In this document: positions 22,470 through 32,476 of the stretch, piece by piece | How positions within the stretch are numbered: the stretch's first letter is position 1 | How the letters are laid out: each line of letters starts with the position of its first letter | NCBI GenBank assembly: GCA_011037195.1 | Contig: JAAEAF010002323.1 | Location: 88,381-152,380, forward strand | Direction: 5' to 3' | Source: Triatoma infestans | Lineage: Eukaryota > Arthropoda > Insecta > Hemiptera > Reduviidae | Length of the DNA: 64,000 nucleotides | The notes under the pieces: model-generated | The model's database searches: none | What the model saw: only the letters and a program-made list of their open reading frames with translations | What the model was told of the DNA's origin: nothing | Translations under genes and position numbers: made by a program

Positions 22470-24240
22470 AAGAAAATCTTTATTCAGAATCTTTATACAT
22501 ATATTATTTATATATTTACATAGAAGTGCCAGTATAAATCTCCAACAAATCTATAAAATATTTTAATGAATTGATTAATATTTCGGGAAAAGCTATGTAA
22601 AAATAACCTTGAGCGTTGATTGATATTTTAACTTAAGGAGTGTTTAACTCTGTGTCTCTATTCAGTGTTCAGGGGATAGCCCCGTATATGTCTTGCACAG
22701 ATTACTGCACAGATTACTGTATATGACTTCGCACATACTGAAAAAAACATTTTATGGAGACCTTGTCTAAATAATATAGTTCATTTTTGTACTTAGATAA
22801 AGGTCTGAGATATGAGTGTATAGAAGGGAGGATGTCACCATTCTTTAGTAACTTCTTTGTATTACTTGTAGGGAGGCAATTTTTTGATGGACACACCAAG
22901 CTTCAAGAAGGGCAAGCATATAATAGCATTGGACTAACTGTTGTCTTGTAAAGGAGAAGCTTGTTTCTCTGACGAAAGTTGAGCAGTGGGAATAACGAAT
23001 GGATAGCTGGTTTGACTCTGTTCTTACATATTTATATACATAATCCGTCCTCTTCTACCGCCTAGACAGTGTAGAGGCCTTGCATATACTTTTCCATTCG
23101 TCCCTGTTCCTGGCGGGTTCCTTTCCTTTACGCCATTCTATTCCTTTTCCTGTAGGCTTTCCCGTATTTCTTCTTCCCAAGTTCCTCTAGGGCGACCTCG
23201 ACGTCTTTTCCCTTCTGTTCTTGCCTCGTACACTAATTTGGCAACTCTATTGTCCTCCATTCTCATAAGCCGTCCGTACCAGCGGAGTTGGTTTCTTTTT
23301 ATTATATCTATGGAAGGTTCTACACCTATATCTTTCCTCACTGTTATATTTCTTATCCTATCTCTTCTCGTCTTCCCCAAAATCTTCCTTAAATATCGCA
23401 TTTCCATCGCTTGGATTTTGCTCTCTAACTTTTTTTATAGGGTCCACGATTCACTTGATTAGGATATGATTGGCAAAAATACCGTTTTGTACACAGTGAC
23501 CTCGGCCCGCATAGAGACTTCCTTCTTCCCTATGAAGCTGTTTCTGATTGCGTGAAAAAATCTTCCTGCCGCACCTATTCTTTCTTTTATTTCATCTTCC
23601 ATTCTTCCTTCTTCATTTAGGTGGGCACCTAGATACTTGAAATTTTTCACCTGCCTTCAGCACAGTTCCTTTAACTTTTATCTGTAGTCTCTTCACCAAT
23701 TACCATAGTTTTAGATTTATCCACATTTATTTCCATTTTCTTTTTTGCCAACTCCTCTGTCAGGACTTTCATGTTAAACTGGAGATTCTTATCCGAGTCC
23801 GCTGCCAACAAAATATCATCGGTGTATGCCAGGATGCTGAACCCTATCCGCTGGAGGTTCCTGTATCCAATATGCAGCTTTTTCAATCTTTTTTCGCAGT
23901 GACTCTGTTCTTATGTGGGGTAAAAGTAATTTTCCTCCAGTATTACTCCGAGGTTACTTAACGGTAGTAGACTAAGGCACAATACATCCTCCAAAGCTGA
24001 TCTGTCGATACAGCATAGCCTGCGTTTTGAGAACAGAATAGCAATAATTTTCTCCGGAGTTATTTTAATTTTTGCCATTTGTTGCAAAAACTTTCTACAG
24101 CTGATATTGCATTTGAAAGTGTTTTAACACTAGTATCTAGTCATTAGGGGAAACTTAGATAGCTATATCATCTGCTTACAGGGCTAATTTAACATCCAAA
24201 GAATTAATATTTATTAAATAAATGAACCGATCCATAATAT
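22470..24240 (-). pseudogene. Jockey-like LINE ORF2 remnant (outer element)
   Basis: Minus strand, split by the insert 23027-23899. Upstream of the split, 24200-23914 reads NINSLDVKLAL then a stop and ADDIAI (the ADD catalytic box of reverse transcriptase motif C), followed by scattered pieces such as LGVILEEN. Downstream of it, 23012-22714 gives pieces resembling 'NKLLLYKTTVSPMLLYACP' in different frames and VCPSKNCLPTSNTKKLLKN, the region after the reverse transcriptase that is typical of Jockey-clade proteins. The 3' end is probably near 22480, where T-rich sequence with GAAGAAGAAG sits. Many stops and frameshifts; dead. Confidence 0.65.
23027..23899 (-). pseudogene. RTE-like LINE ORF2 fragment (nested)
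   Basis: An 873-bp 5'-truncated insert flanked by TGACTCTGTTCTTA (23013-23026 and 23900-23913), a perfect 14-bp duplication. The minus strand reads, in order: AYTDDILLAADSDKNL with motif C as YTDD (23886-23671), FKYLGAHLNEEGRMEDEI (23650-23459), then after an in-frame stop MEMRYLRKILGKTRRDRIRN and RGRPRGTWEEEIRE (23407-23138), and, one frame over, GIEWRKGKEPARNRDEW to near 23060. The FKYLG...R-x-L-RKI...RGRPR order is that of RTE/BovB-like C-termini. It has no catalytic motif A or endonuclease left. It interrupts the Jockey-like remnant. Confidence 0.8.
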
Positions 24241-24824
24241 AGATCCCCCAGATGCTTTACAAAGATAGATTAAAATTAATCTGAGATTTTCTACTATTTG
24301 ATTATGAATGAATTATTTTAGTGTTATAAGGAGGGAAATTGTATTCAATCAGCCTGCCTGATATTATTTCAGTAAGTGTCAAATGCCTTCTGGATATTTA
24401 TTAATAATAATAGTAATAATAACAGTTTTTATTTATGAATCAGATATAATCATGTATATTGGCAGACCTCAATTTTCAAAGTCCGTCTGGAAGGGTCGTC
24501 ATATTACAAAAGTTAAAATTCAATCAGTTTAATTAGAATAGATTTATTATTAAACTATGATTTTAAATACATTAATTTTATAAAATTTGCATCTTCAGAC
24601 CAAAGTTAATAAAAGAAATTTTTATAAAACTATGATTATTAGACAAATAAAGTGATAAACCTAAAAAAAAAAAACAACAAATAAACAAAAAAAAAGTTCT
24701 TTCAAATTTAAAAAAGAAAACAAATATACATTCTTATAAGGGGAAAGTAAAAAATTAATAATTAAATACTTGGATTAGCCTAAATCTATAATCCCAAGTA
24801 ATTTTAATAGAAGTAACTAAATTT

Positions 24825-24882
24825 TTTTTTTTTTTTTTGAGGGTTCCGCACCGCGACCATTTGTTGATCTATTGTACCCCCA
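24825..24882 (-). mobile_element. 58-bp LINE tail insertion
   Basis: A T-run followed by 'CGCGACC...GATCTATTGTACCCC' is the minus-strand 3' tail of the LINE type seen at 3416-3470. The direct repeat TAACTAAATT borders it (about 24815 and 24885). It is an extreme 5' truncation. Confidence 0.6.
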
Positions 24883-25117
24883 ATTAACTAAATTAGGTTA
24901 ATCATTCCCATTTAGGTAATACATTAGTTCACCGAAAGTAAGTTAAGTTTTTTGAAAGATATTATGCGAAATTCTTTCAACTCTTCGTCTTTGTGTCGGT
25001 TACATAAACGACAAAGTTTTATCTCTTTATTAAAAGAATATTTAGATTAAGATATAGCTTCTCTCCTCTACATTTAAGTATCCACCAAATAGCGCTATGC
25101 TTAAATTACTGTAGATA

Positions 25118-25185
25118 TTATTTGTTTATTTATTTATTTATTTTAAATGGAACTACACTGCGACCTGAAAGATCTATTGTGCCTC
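25118..25185 (-). repeat. LINE 3' tail with (TAAA)n end
   Basis: Contains 'CACTGCGACCTGAAAGATCT' on the plus strand, identical to 27920-27939, next to a TTTA repeat that would be the minus-strand tail. Confidence 0.6.
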
Positions 25186-25189
25186 TAAT

Positions 25190-27210
25190 TTTGGTTATAA
25201 ATTAAATGCTTATATTATTGCATGATGTATACTATACTGTGCTTTTAGATATTTTCATTTTCATTTAAGTTATTTTCATTTGCGATTTATTATATTTTCT
25301 TTCAGTTTTTTTTGGAGATTTGCTTTCTTTTTATCATATCATCAAAATTTATAACACATAAATTACAAATATTTTTCTAATTTTTAAACCTGGACAATTT
25401 TTTTTTCCAATAATTAATCAATACGTATTCTGACTTCACGTTTATGTTTCTGTCACGCACCACACTGTTTGATTCTTTACGATAGGGTTATATACGAGTA
25501 TAGTTATATTGTATATGTGTATGTGTATATTAGCAAAATTGAACTATGTAAATGATAATTACAAAATTAAAGATGGTATACATTAAATAGCTGCATGGAT
25601 AGGTAATTTAAAATTAATTCTTTTAGTAAAGTGTTATGTGGTATAGGTTATAATTTAGATTTCCAATTATTCTGTTTTATTGAAGGGGGTATGGCACAGA
25701 AACATCAATTTGCGTCACACATGCATAGTTAGCGTTAATTCTGATATATTTAAGCCAATAGAATCATCCAGACCATTTTGCTGAGAAAACTAGAAATATG
25801 TTACACGAAATTTTAATATTGCACATAAATCAGTTCCTTTGTCCAAAAAAAAAAAAAAAAGTGGTTTCTTTAACAATCAAATATCCATTGCTGATCTGGC
25901 TCTAAATATCCATGAGCTCCAAATATTCTTGTGGAAAACGTTTCCTTTTATTTCAAACACCTAATCGCCTTTTTTTATTGTGTAATAAAATTATTTTAAC
26001 GACCAAAACTTTATCGAGTAGAGAATTATAATGGTTGAAGCTGAAAATAGTTGTTCAAATAGTGATTGGAAGGTAATACCAGAGTAGTATGGAAGCTTAG
26101 CGTTCGTGTTCATACTTTTGTGCCAATGTAATTGTATCAGCGGGTTCTTGAGGACAAGACCAGCAAGTTTGGTGAGGGAAAGGGAGAGAGTTTGATCCAA
26201 TTTGGACAACCCTTAAGGACCGCTGTTCTTTCTCCCTTTGACACTTCTTCTTTTCCCTACCGCCCTCCCCTCCCTTAACAACACTACCATAGCCATGCTG
26301 CCACCACCTCTGTCATCCACGAACAGCCATAACTGGATTTGGGTCTGATTCCCGTCAGAACTCTTGGCCCTTCCTTACACATCCTATCAGTACTATCTTT
26401 CTATCTTTCTTATACTTCCCTTGTTTGATATCTTCTCCTCTTACTTACTGGCTGTTTCCTAGTTATGGCCAAGTATTTGTCCCATCTTGTTATCCCATCA
26501 TCCAATATTTTTGTGCCCATTTTCTTCCCCCACCCCCTTTTTTTTTTGTCTATTCACTGGAACGTTCATATTTACAACTATTGCTCTTTCATCTTTGTAT
26601 ATAATATATAAGTATCAATAGAGAATTGTCTAGGATATCATATTTGGAATTATTTGGTTTGTTAAAATAAATTGAGTCGCAATTTTTATGATCATCTTTA
26701 AAATTTTACCGCTAATGTTCTTCTATGTATGATATTAATCACATTTTACATAAACCATTAATGTAATTTAACTATTACATTTTCCATTAATACGAATATA
26801 TTCACGACTTACATTTTATTGTACCTTTCTATCTCATTTACTTGTTTATTCTTCAAGATTATAAATATTCATTAAAGTTTTATTTTTAATTAATTAAAAC
26901 AAAAAAGTAATAATGGGAAAAATGTCTATAATTTAACTTAATTCTATAAATAAAATATTTTTGAAATAAAGCTTTAATTTGAAATACATATTTTTAAGCC
27001 AGAATTAATTATTAATTTAGAAATTTATGCCTCAATGCTCTGTTGCAACTATAACAAAATCAGAGGCGACGGATTGCAGGAAGCTCTGATTTGATATTTA
27101 CATGGACTCTTAAAAAGGGGTTGCGCCTCTCACGTATGCCTTGCGCCAGCCCTGTAAATTCTCGTTTTTCTTAGCGAAACTCAAAAACTGATTAGGAATC
27201 ATTTTATATA
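25190..27210. other. No gene seen
   Basis: AT-rich with one more GC-balanced part (26220-26480) in which no frame or family was recognised. Poly-A at about 25844-25860. Confidence 0.4.
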
Positions 27211-27232
27211 AAACTAGCTAACCCGACTACGC

Positions 27233-27905
27233 TTCGCTGTGGCTCAGTCTGATTTTTAGGCTTAACCATGCGTGATTTTGATAATTTGTTTCGATGCTTT
27301 GGAATACCCTGTTTACTAATTCTTCTTTTGAATGTACAATGTTGCAGAAATTAGATGGGAAGGTGATTTTTCCCGTTTTGATTTGTAGGAGCAGTGCCGT
27401 TACCGAGTTCGAGTAATTGTCTTGAAAATATGGCAGCTGTTGGATCGTTTTGAAGTTGGACCGTTGGATGGTATTTATCGTTGATAAATAATTTTTTTTT
27501 ACTGTGCTCCAAAGAGTTGAATATTTCAAGCAGGCATGCTATTCATCAGCTGGTGTTGAGCGAGGTATCACAGGAAGCGTTTGCCTGAAGTGACCGGCTA
27601 GTAACACCAATGCTTCACTAAATGGAACCTGATTATTTTGCTTCCAATGACTTCTTATAAGCTATTGTATACTCATCCCATACAATAATTTTGCACGCCC
27701 GAAGAACCTTTCCCATTCCTGATGTTTTAGGAATGTTACATGTTGGGTTTTCTGTGAATTGTATGCATGTTTGTCATCTCAGTTTAAGAGCTGAATGCGC
27801 TGTTCTACCTCCTTCCATCAACGTAGCAGCAATACCTGAAGAAGCAAGTGCTAACACAATATGGCCGATTGAACGGATTTTAGCTTGGAATTTCCCGTTA
27901 GTAGA
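27233..27905 (-). pseudogene. Helitron Pif1-like helicase fragment
   Basis: Minus-strand fragments in order: LALASSGIAATLMEGGRTAHS (about 27860-27800, after Walker A; here given up to 20 residues: ALASSGIAATLMEGGRTAH), TCNIPKTSGMGKVLRACKI and IVWDE (the DE of motif II, about 27680), SEALVLLAGHFRQTLPVIPR with GHFRQ in place of the usual GDFRQ (motif III), then STPADE, a stop, and LKYSTLWSTVKK, FPSNFCNIVHSKEELVNRVF, NYQNHAWLS (27529-27227). These match the Pif1-family helicase domain of animal Helitrons. The Walker A region, the C-terminal motifs and all of the Rep domain are missing; at least three stops or shifts. Confidence 0.85.
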
Positions 27906-27914
27906 TAAGGTAGG

Positions 27915-28140
27915 GGATTATTGCACTGCGACCTGAAAGATCTATTGTGCCCCCCCCGGAGCCTTTTCCAATGCACAGCCGGCCTCCAAGCAGCGTTCTC
28001 TAGCCACAGACAACACTGCCCATCACCGGACAATGAGTTGTAGAGGCTCCTAGGAAGAAAAAAATTTAAGGGCAGCATGCTGGATTCGAACCCGAGTCCT
28101 CCGCGTTGCTAGCCCAGCGCGCTACCACTTAGCTAATCCC
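27915..28140 (-). repeat. S1 SINE with a LINE-type tail, inside the Helitron
   Basis: Minus strand: A box 'TTAGCTAAGTGGTAGCGCG', B box 'GGGTTCGAATCC', the S1 body to 'GGCTCC', and then, instead of the usual GACGCGCCTTAAA end, a G-run and 'CACAATAGATCTTTCAGG', which is the LINE tail of 3416-3470, 24840 and 25147. It interrupts the Helitron, so it is younger than the Helitron copy. Confidence 0.8.
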
Positions 28141-28639
28141 TTTCTTCAGCGTTGGCTTTAGCCAATTAACTAGGGACGAAAACCCTAGTTTGAGTACTGC
28201 GTTTGTCCATGTCTGTAAAGTGAAGAGTGTATGTAGTTTATGTATATTGTGTACTGTTCTGATGTAGTGCATGGAGTACTGAGCTGTGGTAACCCGTGGG
28301 GTCGCTACTCCCCAAGTAACTGCATGCAACAGATACCCCTTGCGGGCTAACTTCCCGTTTCCGTGGGAACTTTGGAATAGAGGTACTTAGAAATAGTTGA
28401 GAAAGAGGTTCAGAGAGTGAGCCACCATCGCAGCGCGTCTGAGTCTATCTATTTCTGCCAACCTCGCGAAACGCTCGGAGAAGTTCCCGTTTCCGTGGGA
28501 ACTTCGGGAAAAAAAGTATATATAAACACTCTTGTATAGACACTTGTAACGCTGTGTTAAAATTTCAAGTCAATCCATCGACTATTTTTTGAGTTTTGCG
28601 GCCACAAAGATACGGATGCTGAAGTTTTATATATATAGA

Positions 28640-29326
28640 TTATTGAACTGCCATTATGAAATTGTTGTTTTTTCAGCTATTTGATTGGTCCTTCAATAAA
28701 AAAAAGAAAAAGAAAAAAAAGAAAAATTTAAGCAATTTATTGTATTACATCAAGTTTAGGAAATATTAAAAAACTTAAAAATCATTGGCAACTATATTTT
28801 ACAGCCGATGAATAGGTATTATACGTCATTTTAATATGTATGCAAGAAATGTTTGACGGAAATTACAAAGTTTTTTTGTACGAATATAATATATATATGG
28901 GGAAGTGGGATGTAGGTAAAACGTAGACAGAAATATGTGGAAAGGATTGTAGAAGTGAGCCGAACAGAACTAAATTAGTTTTGCCATTCCCCGTACCAAA
29001 GTTGGCTGACTTGAAGTATAGTTGGGATGTAACCGCGGCTAAAACATCAAACATGACAAATGGTAAAACAAGATTTTATTTAGAATTAAATTATGACTAA
29101 ATTAGCTTAATCTTTCTTTGCTCTAAATTTTCTTATTATTATATTTTGTTCTTTAATTATGTATAATTAACTTCTTGATGGTTTCTGTTTTACTAAATAA
29201 ATAATTTAATATTTTTTTTTTAATTTTAAATTAATATTTAGTTAATGGAATATTAAGGTATAAAAGTCTAATTTCATGGAACATTACTCTAAAATTTCCT
29301 AACATTTATTTTGTATTAGAAAAAAA
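28640..29326. other. No gene seen
   Basis: A-rich and T-rich sequence, including AAAAAGAAAAAG-like runs at 28700-28730. Confidence 0.4.
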
Positions 29327-29563
29327 AAATCTGGTGTGAAACACTCACACGACTTTCTCTTACTGCGAAATGGCAAATTTGCTTCACACTTACAATTTTA
29401 AATCCGTCGGTATTTTTATATAGAAAATTGCAAAAAAAACTGACAAAACTATTCAATAAAGTGGCACTTGCGGTCATCTGATTTTCTTCAAACTCGGGAT
29501 TTCGACAACATATTTAATTTTCATCAGAGACATTTTCCGTGATAGCCTGTTTCATTTTGTGGT

Positions 29564-29601
29564 CATCGACCGCTTTTGGGCGTTCGCCCATCATCAGGAT
29601 G
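29564..29601 (-). ncRNA. Hammerhead-like motif, inactive
   Basis: CTGATGA and helix II (GGGCG/CGCCC) are kept, but box 2 reads AAAA (G12 lost) and helix III AGCGGT is no longer self-complementary. Confidence 0.5.
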
Positions 29602-29740
29602 TATTTGTTGAACAGTGTGATAACATAGAGTTGCACAGAGTAAATGCAGTTGATACACTACATTCTAAAGGTCTTTTCAGTCTAAAGATAACTGGTCCAG
29701 TAAGGTTACCGAGAGCAAACTTAGATAATCTTATAAATAT

Positions 29741-30164
29741 TGTAACGCAGCCACTGATGCCATCTAGGAGAGAAAGCAGGTACCCCAAGTTCTCCTAGTC
29801 TGGATCCCTATCTAGGAATTTCGCGCTGGCGGTCGAGCTCTAGCGCTTGTTAATTTATTAGAAAATTGCGAAGATCTGCCCCTTCCCGCCGGTATAACTA
29901 TATACCAAGTCCAGCTAGGGAGTTTCTAGTCTACAACTCTGTTCATCATACGTTTGTGGAAAGTGTATTAAAAATTGACAAAGTGAACTTTTTTTTGGTT
30001 TTAACACTGTGAATTAATCTTATTATTAAGTGTTGTATGTAATAATGTTATTGTGTAAACAATAAATTGGGGGTTTTTTTTTTTATTGAAGTTTAGAGTA
30101 TTTTACTCTAAACGAACCACTTAAAACTAGTTGCAGTAGCTAGTTTAGAAAGAAAAACGTTACA
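29741..30164 (+). mobile_element. Solo LTR, family L4
   Basis: A 424-bp unit TGTAACGC...CGTTACA flanked by ATAT on both sides. The paralogous spacer at 31700-31735 (reversed) has the same site with a single ATAT and no insert, which proves the insertion. A polyadenylation-type AATAAA lies at about 30060, and a TATA-like TATAACTATATA near 29905. Four-base AT-rich duplications are usual for many insect gypsy-type elements. Strand is set by the TG...AATAAA...CA order. Confidence 0.8.
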
Positions 30165-30319
30165 ATATTTTATATCCAGATCAGAAGTAATTTTACTTTC
30201 AGTTTAAAAAATTGTAGTAGCAATAATGTTGGATGCACTAAAAAAAAGACCTTTAAAATCCAGTGTATCAACTGTATTTGCTCTGTGCAAGTTTATGTTA
30301 TTACACTGTTCAACAAAAA

Positions 30320-30357
30320 CATCTTGATGATGGGCGAACGCCCGTAACCGGTCGATG
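30320..30357 (+). ncRNA. Hammerhead-like motif, inactive
   Basis: Box 1 is TTGATGA (C3 to T) and box 2 is GTAA (A13 to T); helices I, II and the ACCGGT helix III are intact. Confidence 0.5.
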
Positions 30358-30484
30358 ACCACAAAATGAAGCAGCCTATCACGGAAAACGTCTCTGATGC
30401 TTTCCAGCTCTGCGGAACCAACCACCGCAATAACATATTTAATTCTTATTAATATTATTTAAATGATAGAATTGTATAATAAAC

Positions 30485-30755
30485 TTTTCTCTTTTTTTTT
30501 GTTTTTTATTGATATTTACAAATGCAAAAATACACTGTAACAAATTATTCTATTTGGCGGTCCCGGGGCCATCTTCTCTTCAGCTGCCTGCGTGGATTGT
30601 CGGGAATAGTATTTGAAGAAAGCTGGTGAATTAAAGGATTAATATGAACATTTGTGGTTGAATAGTATTGAAAGAAACGAGTTTTGGTTAGATGGTTAAC
30701 GAAAGGAATGTTTAGATCAGTATGGATGGTGAGGTTAGCAACACATTTAGGGCTG
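30485..30755 (-). pseudogene. Jockey-like LINE 3' fragment
   Basis: A 271-bp insert between direct repeats TAATAAAC (30477-30484, 30756-30763). On the minus strand it encodes LTIHTDLNIPFVNHLTKTRF, then NPLIHQLSSNTIPDNPRRQL and KRRWPRD, the extreme C-terminus of Jockey-clade ORF2 (HxDLxIPxV...NPL...NPRR), then a stop, a short 3' UTR with AATAAA and an A-rich tail (T-rich on the plus strand at 30486-30510). Frame is open, so it may be fairly young, but it is heavily 5'-truncated. Confidence 0.85.
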
Positions 30756-30866
30756 TAATAAACTGAAATAACACTACCGAGGGAACCATAACCCCACCTC
30801 TTTCCCTAAAAGTGTCCTTAAATGAATTTTCCCGGAGAAATGTTTCAAATAATAATTGTAGCTCTT

Positions 30867-31176
30867 TGTAATGGCAAAAGAGAGAACACAAGCCCAAAAG
30901 AGGAAACAGACTCTCTCTGGTACCCTCTGACTTAAGCAGGCTAGAGTGGGGAGAATCTGTATATAAGCCAGTGAGAGATCTAGACATCTATCGATCTATC
31001 AGACTCAACCATATACATCACATCGTGTCATAAATCTACTCTAACCCTTTATTCTATAAAACCATTCATTACAAGTCCAGTGCAGTTTGTGTAAACTTAT
31101 AGTTATATTATAACAGTGTCTTCATATCTCGTCTAATTAATCAATCCTAATTTCTCTCCTCATCAACTCCATTATA
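30867..31176 (+). mobile_element. Solo LTR, family L3, copy 1
   Basis: A 310-bp unit TGTAATGG...CCATTATA flanked by CTCTT (30862-30866) and CTCCT (31177-31181), one mismatch. It aligns throughout with 32477-32791. Related promoter-side blocks ('GACTAGAGTGGGAGAA', TATA, 'ACAACGTGTCATTACC') occur at 61752-62044. The end is TA rather than CA. Inserted into the D1 copy. Confidence 0.75.
30957..30967 (+). promoter_or_regulatory. LTR TATA box
   Basis: 'GTATATAAGCC' downstream of 'CTAGAGTGGGGAG'; the same word occurs in the sister LTR at 32575 and a variant ACATAAATA at about 61812, consistent with the U3/R boundary. Confidence 0.55.
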
Positions 31177-31634
31177 CTCCTTGTACATGTAGTTAATATT
31201 TAAAATTCCAAGAAAATCGTTTGAGCCGTTTTTAAAAAAATTGCAAAATATTGACAATAACTATTCAGTAAAGAGTGGCACTTTCGGTTGATGGAATTTG
31301 CCCGAAAACTTCGTGTCTAATGCGGTGGTAGTACCTGAACGGAATACCAAGTTTGTAGCTTCCTGCATCTTTCGTTTTTAAAATATTCTTTTCACACACA
31401 TCCACACACACACACTATTTCTAATGACCCTTTTTTTGGACTTAGGGGACCTCAAAATTGTACTTCCGGTGAAAACTCAATTTCAAAAATCGCAGTACTT
31501 CCTCTAACAGCACTTTGATAAACTAATATGTTTATTTCTTATAAAGACAAGCAATTAAATTAAATTATATTTTTATGTTTATTGCTACCTTTATATGTAG
31601 TCTGTATGATTTTGAAAGAGTTTTTATTTTTTTT

Positions 31635-31790
31635 AAATTTTTTAGTGCATCCAACATTATTGCTACTATAATTTTTGAATTGAAAGTAAAATTTCCTGCT
31701 ACTCTGGATATAAAATATTTATAAGATTATATAAGTTTGCTCTCGGTAAGTTTACTGGACCAGTTATCTTTAGAAAAACCCCCTCCTAAA
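31635..31790 (-). repeat. Spacer piece of the ribozyme repeat, uninterrupted
   Basis: Reversed match to 29690-29741 plus 30165-30240, including 'ACCGAGAGCAAACTT'-type and 'AATGTTGGATGCACTAAA' blocks. It lacks the LTR present at 29741-30164 and therefore gives the empty site. Confidence 0.75.
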
Positions 31791-32216
31791 GTTTCATGCA
31801 TTAAATTTTTATTTAGTTTACCCATTCCATTTAAACTTTATTGTTACTAGTACACTTTCCAGGTACTTTATAAATTTAATTTTTATTTATAACTACTTAA
31901 ACACTCAGAGAGGCGAGCTGGAGACCTCATTCAAATTTCCCTCGTTTTCCCCTGTAATGGGAGGGGCGGGATTAATATTATACTAATAAGAAGTTGTGTT
32001 ATTTTTTTTTTTGGAACGCTCACATTTTTTTATGTTAGTCTATCTCTTATTCTTGCATTAGAAATACACAATTTTTCTAATAAACTTCTAAATAAATTTA
32101 GAAGTCCAAGTAAAATTAGTGTAGAAAACAAAATGTAGTATTTTCTTTTATTCATTTATTTAATTCTAAAGTTTAAAGTTTACAAATTATCATGAAACTC
32201 ATTTTTTTTTTTTTTA

Positions 32217-32360
32217 AGTATTGTTGATTATTGAATTGAATGTGTAAACTGATTTTGTTATGTGCAAGTCTGTGTTTATCAAGATATTCTAATTATAGGC
32301 AAACGCCCTAAACGGGCGATGGCCATAAAATCAAGGCTATTAACAAAAAAATTATCTCGG
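32217..32360 (+). repeat. Degenerate ribozyme repeat arm
   Basis: Keeps 'TGTGCAAGTCTGTG', 'GGCAAACGCCC' and 'CGATGGCCATAAAAT' in family order, but box 1 is gone (TCTAATTA). Confidence 0.6.
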
Positions 32361-32476
32361 ATTCTTACTTTAAACTTAATTTAAATATAGTAGAACAATA
32401 TTGTATTTAAATAAAACTATATATACCTAAATATATATATATTTGTTGGGGAGTACGCAGGAAACGCTTTGCTGCT

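Larger units (their letters stand above)
24390..25190 (-). pseudogene. LINE C-terminus and 3'-UTR debris
   Basis: On the minus strand 25070-24950 encodes GEKLYLNLNILLIKR and, after a stop or shift, KLCRLCNRHKDEELKEF, aligned with RGELLYLN...KLCSLCNRNE of the complete LINE at 49.33 kb. Further 3', 24510-24400 resembles that LINE's 3' UTR: CGACCC, CAGACGG and then AT-rich 'ATAAATAAAAACTG'. Two separate LINE tails also sit here (24825-24882 and 25118-25185). Together these suggest an old relative of the 45-kb LINE, later hit by tail insertions. Confidence 0.6.
27214..28639 (-). mobile_element. Helitron remnant with both termini
   Basis: Read on the minus strand, the element starts TCTATATATATAAAAC (28639) and ends with GGGTTAGCTAG (27214) after a GC-rich stem-like 'CAGCGAAGCGTAGTCGGG'. 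A host A precedes and a host T follows, as expected for Helitrons, which insert between A and T without duplication. Total 1,426 bp including a later SINE. Two copies of a 'GTTCCC...GGGAAC' hairpin (near 28345-28370 and 28480-28506) lie in the 5' non-coding part. The rolling-circle replicase is deleted; only a helicase piece is left. Confidence 0.8.
29520..30431. mobile_element. Inverted-arm ribozyme repeat element (PLE-like)
   Basis: The left arm (29523-29655) is the inverted copy of the right arm (about 30265-30398), and the right end extends 33 bp further (to 'CCAACCACCGCAA'). The 13-bp AACATATTTAATT flanks the element on both sides (29507-29519, 30432-30444) and belongs to the D1 host. 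Between the arms is a spacer that also occurs, reversed and uninterrupted, at 31635-31790. A solo LTR (29741-30164) sits in the spacer; without it the element is about 490 bp. Both arms have damaged hammerhead-like cores. No protein is encoded. Confidence 0.75.
29327..31510 (+). repeat. D1 repeat copy split by three insertions
   Basis: Host D1 blocks resume in the right order after each insert: 29327-29519 (TCTGGTGTGAAACACTCAC to 'ACATATTTAATT'), 30432-30484, 30756-30866 ('TTAAATGAATTTTCC'), and 31177-31510 ('TTGGACTTAGGGGACCTC'). Comparison with 1-640 and 62520-63110 shows what an uninterrupted copy looks like. The inserts are 29520-30431, 30485-30755 and 30867-31176. Confidence 0.8.

Noticed and set aside
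28070..28140. tRNA gene on the minus strand
   Set aside because: A and B boxes are present but continue into the S1 SINE body shared with six other loci; it is a SINE head, not a functional tRNA.
29742..30163. DNA transposon with 6-bp TIR GTAACG and AATATT duplication
   Set aside because: The same bases are read more naturally as TG...CA LTR ends with ATAT duplication, plus an AATAAA signal and TATA-like word.
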